This document shows positions 23,137 to 25,413 of a stretch of DNA of 25,413 nt, piece after piece. Numbering within the stretch: position 1 is the stretch's first letter; every line of letters begins with the position of its first letter. The stretch is from GCA-003244245 sp035997545 (GTDB taxonomy: Bacteria; Actinomycetota; Actinomycetes; Mycobacteriales; Pseudonocardiaceae): contig DASYIL010000105.1 in the NCBI GenBank assembly GCA_035997545.1, forward strand, positions 1-25,413, given 5' to 3'. The translations under genes and the position numbers were made by a program. The notes beneath the pieces were generated by a model. It saw only the letters and a program-made list of their open reading frames with translations, did no database searches and was not told the origin of the DNA.

Positions 23137-24798
23137 ATGTCCGATACTGCCGCCGGCTTGCTGCAGGTCGCTCTCCTGCTCGCCGTTCTCGTCGCGGTCT
23201 ACAAGCCGCTCGGCGACTACATAGCCTGGGTCTACACCGCGAAGACCCATCTGCGCGCCGAGCAGGTGATCTACCGGCTGGTCCGGGTCGACCCCGGCGC
23301 CGATCAACGCTGGACCACCTACGCCGCAGGCGTGCTGGGTTTCTCGGCGGTGTCGATCGTGTTTCTCTACCTGCTGCAGCGGATGCAGGACTGGCTGCCG
23401 CTCAGCCTCGGGCGGGGCGCCGTGGAGCCCGGCATCGCGTTCAACACCGCGGTGTCGTTCGTCACCAACACGAACTGGCAGTCCTACGTGCCCGAGTCGG
23501 TGATGGGCCACCTGGTGCAGATGACCGGGCTCACCGTGCAGAACTTCCTCTCGGCCGCGGTGGGGATGGCGGTGGCCGTCGCGCTGATCCGCGGGTTCGT
23601 GCGCAGCCGCACCGATCGGCTGGGCAACTTCTGGGTCGACCTCACCCGCGGCGTGGTCCGGATCCTGCTGCCGCTGTCCATCCTCGGGGCGATTGTGCTG
23701 ATCGTTGGCGGGGTGGCGATGAGCCTGCGCGCCGGGGTCGCCGTCACCGGGTTGGACGGCAATTCAAGCACCATCGCGCTGGCGCCGACCGCCAGCCAGG
23801 AAGTGATCAAGGAACTGGGCACTAACGGTGGCGGGATCTTCAACGCCAACTCCGCGCATCCGTTCGAGAACCCGAACTCGTGGATCAACCTATTCGAGAT
23901 CTTCCTGCTGCTGGTCATCCCGGTCTGCCTGACCCGCACGTTCGGTCGGATGGTCGGCAACGTCCGGCAGGGCTACGTGCTCATCGCCGTGATGGGGCTG
24001 ATCTGGGCCGCCATGCTGTCCGTCGCCTGGTGGGCCGAGATGCACCCCAACGGTCCGGCCACGTTGGCCGCCGGGGCCGCGATAGAGGGCAAGGAGGTCC
24101 GCTTCGGCATCCCGTCCAGCGTGCTGTTCGCCATCTCCACCACCGGGACCTCGACCGGGGCGGTGAACTCGATGCACGACAGCTACACCGGCCTGGGCGG
24201 CGGGATGGCCCTGCTCAACATCCTCTTCGGCGAGGTCGCGCCGGGCGGGGTGGGCACCGGGCTGTACGGCCTGCTCGTCGTTGCCGTGATTGCGGTGTTT
24301 CTGGCCGGGCTGATGGTCGGGCGCACCCCCGAGTACCTGGGCAAGAAGCTCGGGCGCCGGGAGGTCACCGCGGCGGCGATCTCGATCCTGGCGATGCCCA
24401 CCGTGGTGCTGCTCGGAGCCGGCGCGGCGCTGGCGCTGCCGTCCACCCTCGGTGCGTTGAACAACTCCGGGGCGCACGGTCTGTCCGAGGTGCTCTACGC
24501 CTATGCCTCGTCGGGTAACAACAACGGCAGCGCCTTCGCCGGTATCACAGTGACCTCCGGATTCTTTCAGTCCACCCTGGCGATGGCGATGGCGTTCGGC
24601 CGGTTTGTCCCGATTCTCGCGGCGCTCTGCCTGGCCGGTTCGCTGGCCCAACAGAAGCCGGTTCCGGTCACCGCGGGCACGCTGCCGACCACCGGCGGGC
24701 TGTTCGTCACGCTGGTCACCGCCACCGTCATCCTCGTTGCCGCACTGACCTTCTTCCCGGCGCTGGCGCTCGGTCCCTTCGCGGAGGCACTGGTATGA
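23137..24798 (+). CDS. kdpA: Potassium-transporting ATPase subunit KdpA
   Basis: The 553-residue channel-like subunit that selects and conducts K+ in the KdpFABC pump. It has about ten transmembrane helices in four repeats. All four selectivity-filter segments are present: SFVTNTNWQSY, LGTNGGGIFNANSAHPFENP, ISTTGTSTGAVNSMHDSYTG and YASSGNNNGSAFAG. The length is normal. The start lies one base after kdpF, and the end overlaps the kdpB ATG as ATGA, giving tight translational coupling. Typically induced by low K+ through KdpDE, which are not in this window. Confidence 0.97.
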   Translation: MSDTAAGLLQVALLLAVLVAVYKPLGDYIAWVYTAKTHLRAEQVIYRLVRVDPGADQRWTTYAAGVLGFSAVSIVFLYLLQRMQDWLPLSLGRGAVEPGIAFNTAVSFVTNTNWQSYVPESVMGHLVQMTGLTVQNFLSAAVGMAVAVALIRGFVRSRTDRLGNFWVDLTRGVVRILLPLSILGAIVLIVGGVAMSLRAGVAVTGLDGNSSTIALAPTASQEVIKELGTNGGGIFNANSAHPFENPNSWINLFEIFLLLVIPVCLTRTFGRMVGNVRQGYVLIAVMGLIWAAMLSVAWWAEMHPNGPATLAAGAAIEGKEVRFGIPSSVLFAISTTGTSTGAVNSMHDSYTGLGGGMALLNILFGEVAPGGVGTGLYGLLVVAVIAVFLAGLMVGRTPEYLGKKLGRREVTAAAISILAMPTVVLLGAGAALALPSTLGALNNSGAHGLSEVLYAYASSGNNNGSAFAGITVTSGFFQSTLAMAMAFGRFVPILAALCLAGSLAQQKPVPVTAGTLPTTGGLFVTLVTATVILVAALTFFPALALGPFAEALV

Positions 24799-25413
24799 CC
24801 CTCCTCAAGGAACGCCAGCCCACTGGCGCGGAGAAGCGCGCAGCGCGAGCGGGTGTACCCGCCGGCGCCTTCAGCCCCCGGCAGTTGGTGTCCTCGCTGC
24901 CCGATGCAGTGCGCAAGCTCGACCCGCGCCACCAGCTGCGCAACCCGGTGATGTTCGTGGTGTGGGTCGGATCGGTGCTGGTCACCGTGCTGGCTGTGGT
25001 GCGCCCCGGTGTGTTCGCGATCGCGGTGGCGGCCTGGCTGTGGTTCACCGTGTTGTTCGCCAACCTCGCCGAGTCGGTCGCCGAGGGCCGCGGCAAGGCG
25101 CAGGCCGCGTCCCTCCGCGCCACGCGCAGCACGACGATCGCCCACCGGGTCGTGGCGTATGACGAGCGGACGGATCCGGATGCGCTCCGCGGCGAGCTCG
25201 AGGAGATCCCGTCGGCCGACCTGAAGCTCGGCGACGTGGTCGTCGTCTCCGCGGGCGAGCTGATCCCGGGCGACGGCGACGTCATCGCCGGCATCGCCTC
25301 CGTCGACGAGTCGGCGATCACGGGGGAGTCCGCCCCGGTCGTCCGCGAGTCCGGCGGCGACCGCAGCGCCGTCACCGGCGGCACGCGGGTGCTGTCCGAC
25401 CGCGTCGTCGTGC
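24795..25413 (+). CDS. kdpB: Potassium-transporting ATPase subunit KdpB (N-terminal part, cut by window end)
   Basis: The first 206 residues of the P-type ATPase subunit that hydrolyses ATP to drive K+ uptake. The ATG at 24795 overlaps the kdpA stop. Residues ~30-60 (AVRKLDPRHQLRNPVMFVVW) precede transmembrane helices 1-2; WFTVLFANLAESVAEGRGKA is the conserved KdpB loop. The actuator domain has LKLGDVVVVSAGELIPGDG and the dephosphorylation motif TGES at residues 176-179 in DESAITGESAPVVRESGG. The phosphorylation and nucleotide-binding domains lie beyond the window. kdpC is expected next. Confidence 0.96.
   Translation, partial: MTLLKERQPTGAEKRAARAGVPAGAFSPRQLVSSLPDAVRKLDPRHQLRNPVMFVVWVGSVLVTVLAVVRPGVFAIAVAAWLWFTVLFANLAESVAEGRGKAQAASLRATRSTTIAHRVVAYDERTDPDALRGELEEIPSADLKLGDVVVVSAGELIPGDGDVIAGIASVDESAITGESAPVVRESGGDRSAVTGGTRVLSDRVVV

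Noticed and set aside
1..25413. tRNA, rRNA, CRISPR arrays, intact insertion sequences
   Set aside because: None seen: no regularly spaced repeats, no cloverleaf-like sequence and no intact transposase with terminal inverted repeats.

Overview
The window comes from a high-GC actinobacterium, most likely a member of the Pseudonocardiaceae or a close relative. The evidence is strong G/C bias at third codon positions, frequent GTG and TTG starts, and a core block (rsmD-coaD, sepIVA-DUF177-rpmF-rnc-mutM) matching genes of the Mycobacterium tuberculosis Rv2967c-Rv2924c region. Organism identity is inference; there is no rRNA or tRNA gene here.

Layout. 1-1628: the end of a TPR-type signalling protein runs into a convergent membrane protein of unknown function. 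1807-5228: complete pyruvate carboxylase (pyc), closed by a long perfect hairpin that overlaps its stop codon. 5229-13169: an accessory block between pyc and rsmD. It holds a tiny minus-strand gene whose product ends in a nisin/epidermin-like lipid II-binding motif, a divergent PrmC-like methyltransferase, a conserved protein of unknown function, a Tat-exported class V PLP enzyme, a YiiX-type papain-fold protein, a large LuxR/LAL regulator and a sigma-70-family factor. 13296-17662: housekeeping block rsmD-coaD, sepIVA, DUF177-rpmF-rnc-mutM. 17663-18190: non-coding stretch of visibly lower GC. 18191-20555: a small membrane protein and a KimA-like potassium/APC permease. 20556-22690: a gene graveyard with a DUF222/HNH remnant, an unidentified fragment, and a decayed siderophore-uptake locus (FhuF-like reductase, FecE-type ATPase, C-terminus of a FecCD permease) broken by several frameshifts. 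22963-25413: the start of a kdp potassium-pump operon (a 27-residue membrane micro-ORF, kdpF, kdpA, partial kdpB), with start/stop overlaps at two of the three junctions and one base between kdpF and kdpA.

How they work together. Pyc supplies oxaloacetate. The rsmD-mutM block handles ribosome maturation, CoA synthesis, septation, RNA processing and DNA repair. The right-hand third looks like a potassium-uptake island in which a KimA-like importer and the Kdp pump flank the dead iron-uptake genes.

Most interesting: the 63-codon minus-strand gene at 5327-5518. It has a full Shine-Dalgarno sequence and a C-terminus with the exact ring A/ring B spacing of class I lantibiotics (Ser-x3-Cys, Thr-Pro-Gly-Cys), yet no LanB or LanC homologue lies in the window and a PrmC-like methyltransferase starts back-to-back with it.
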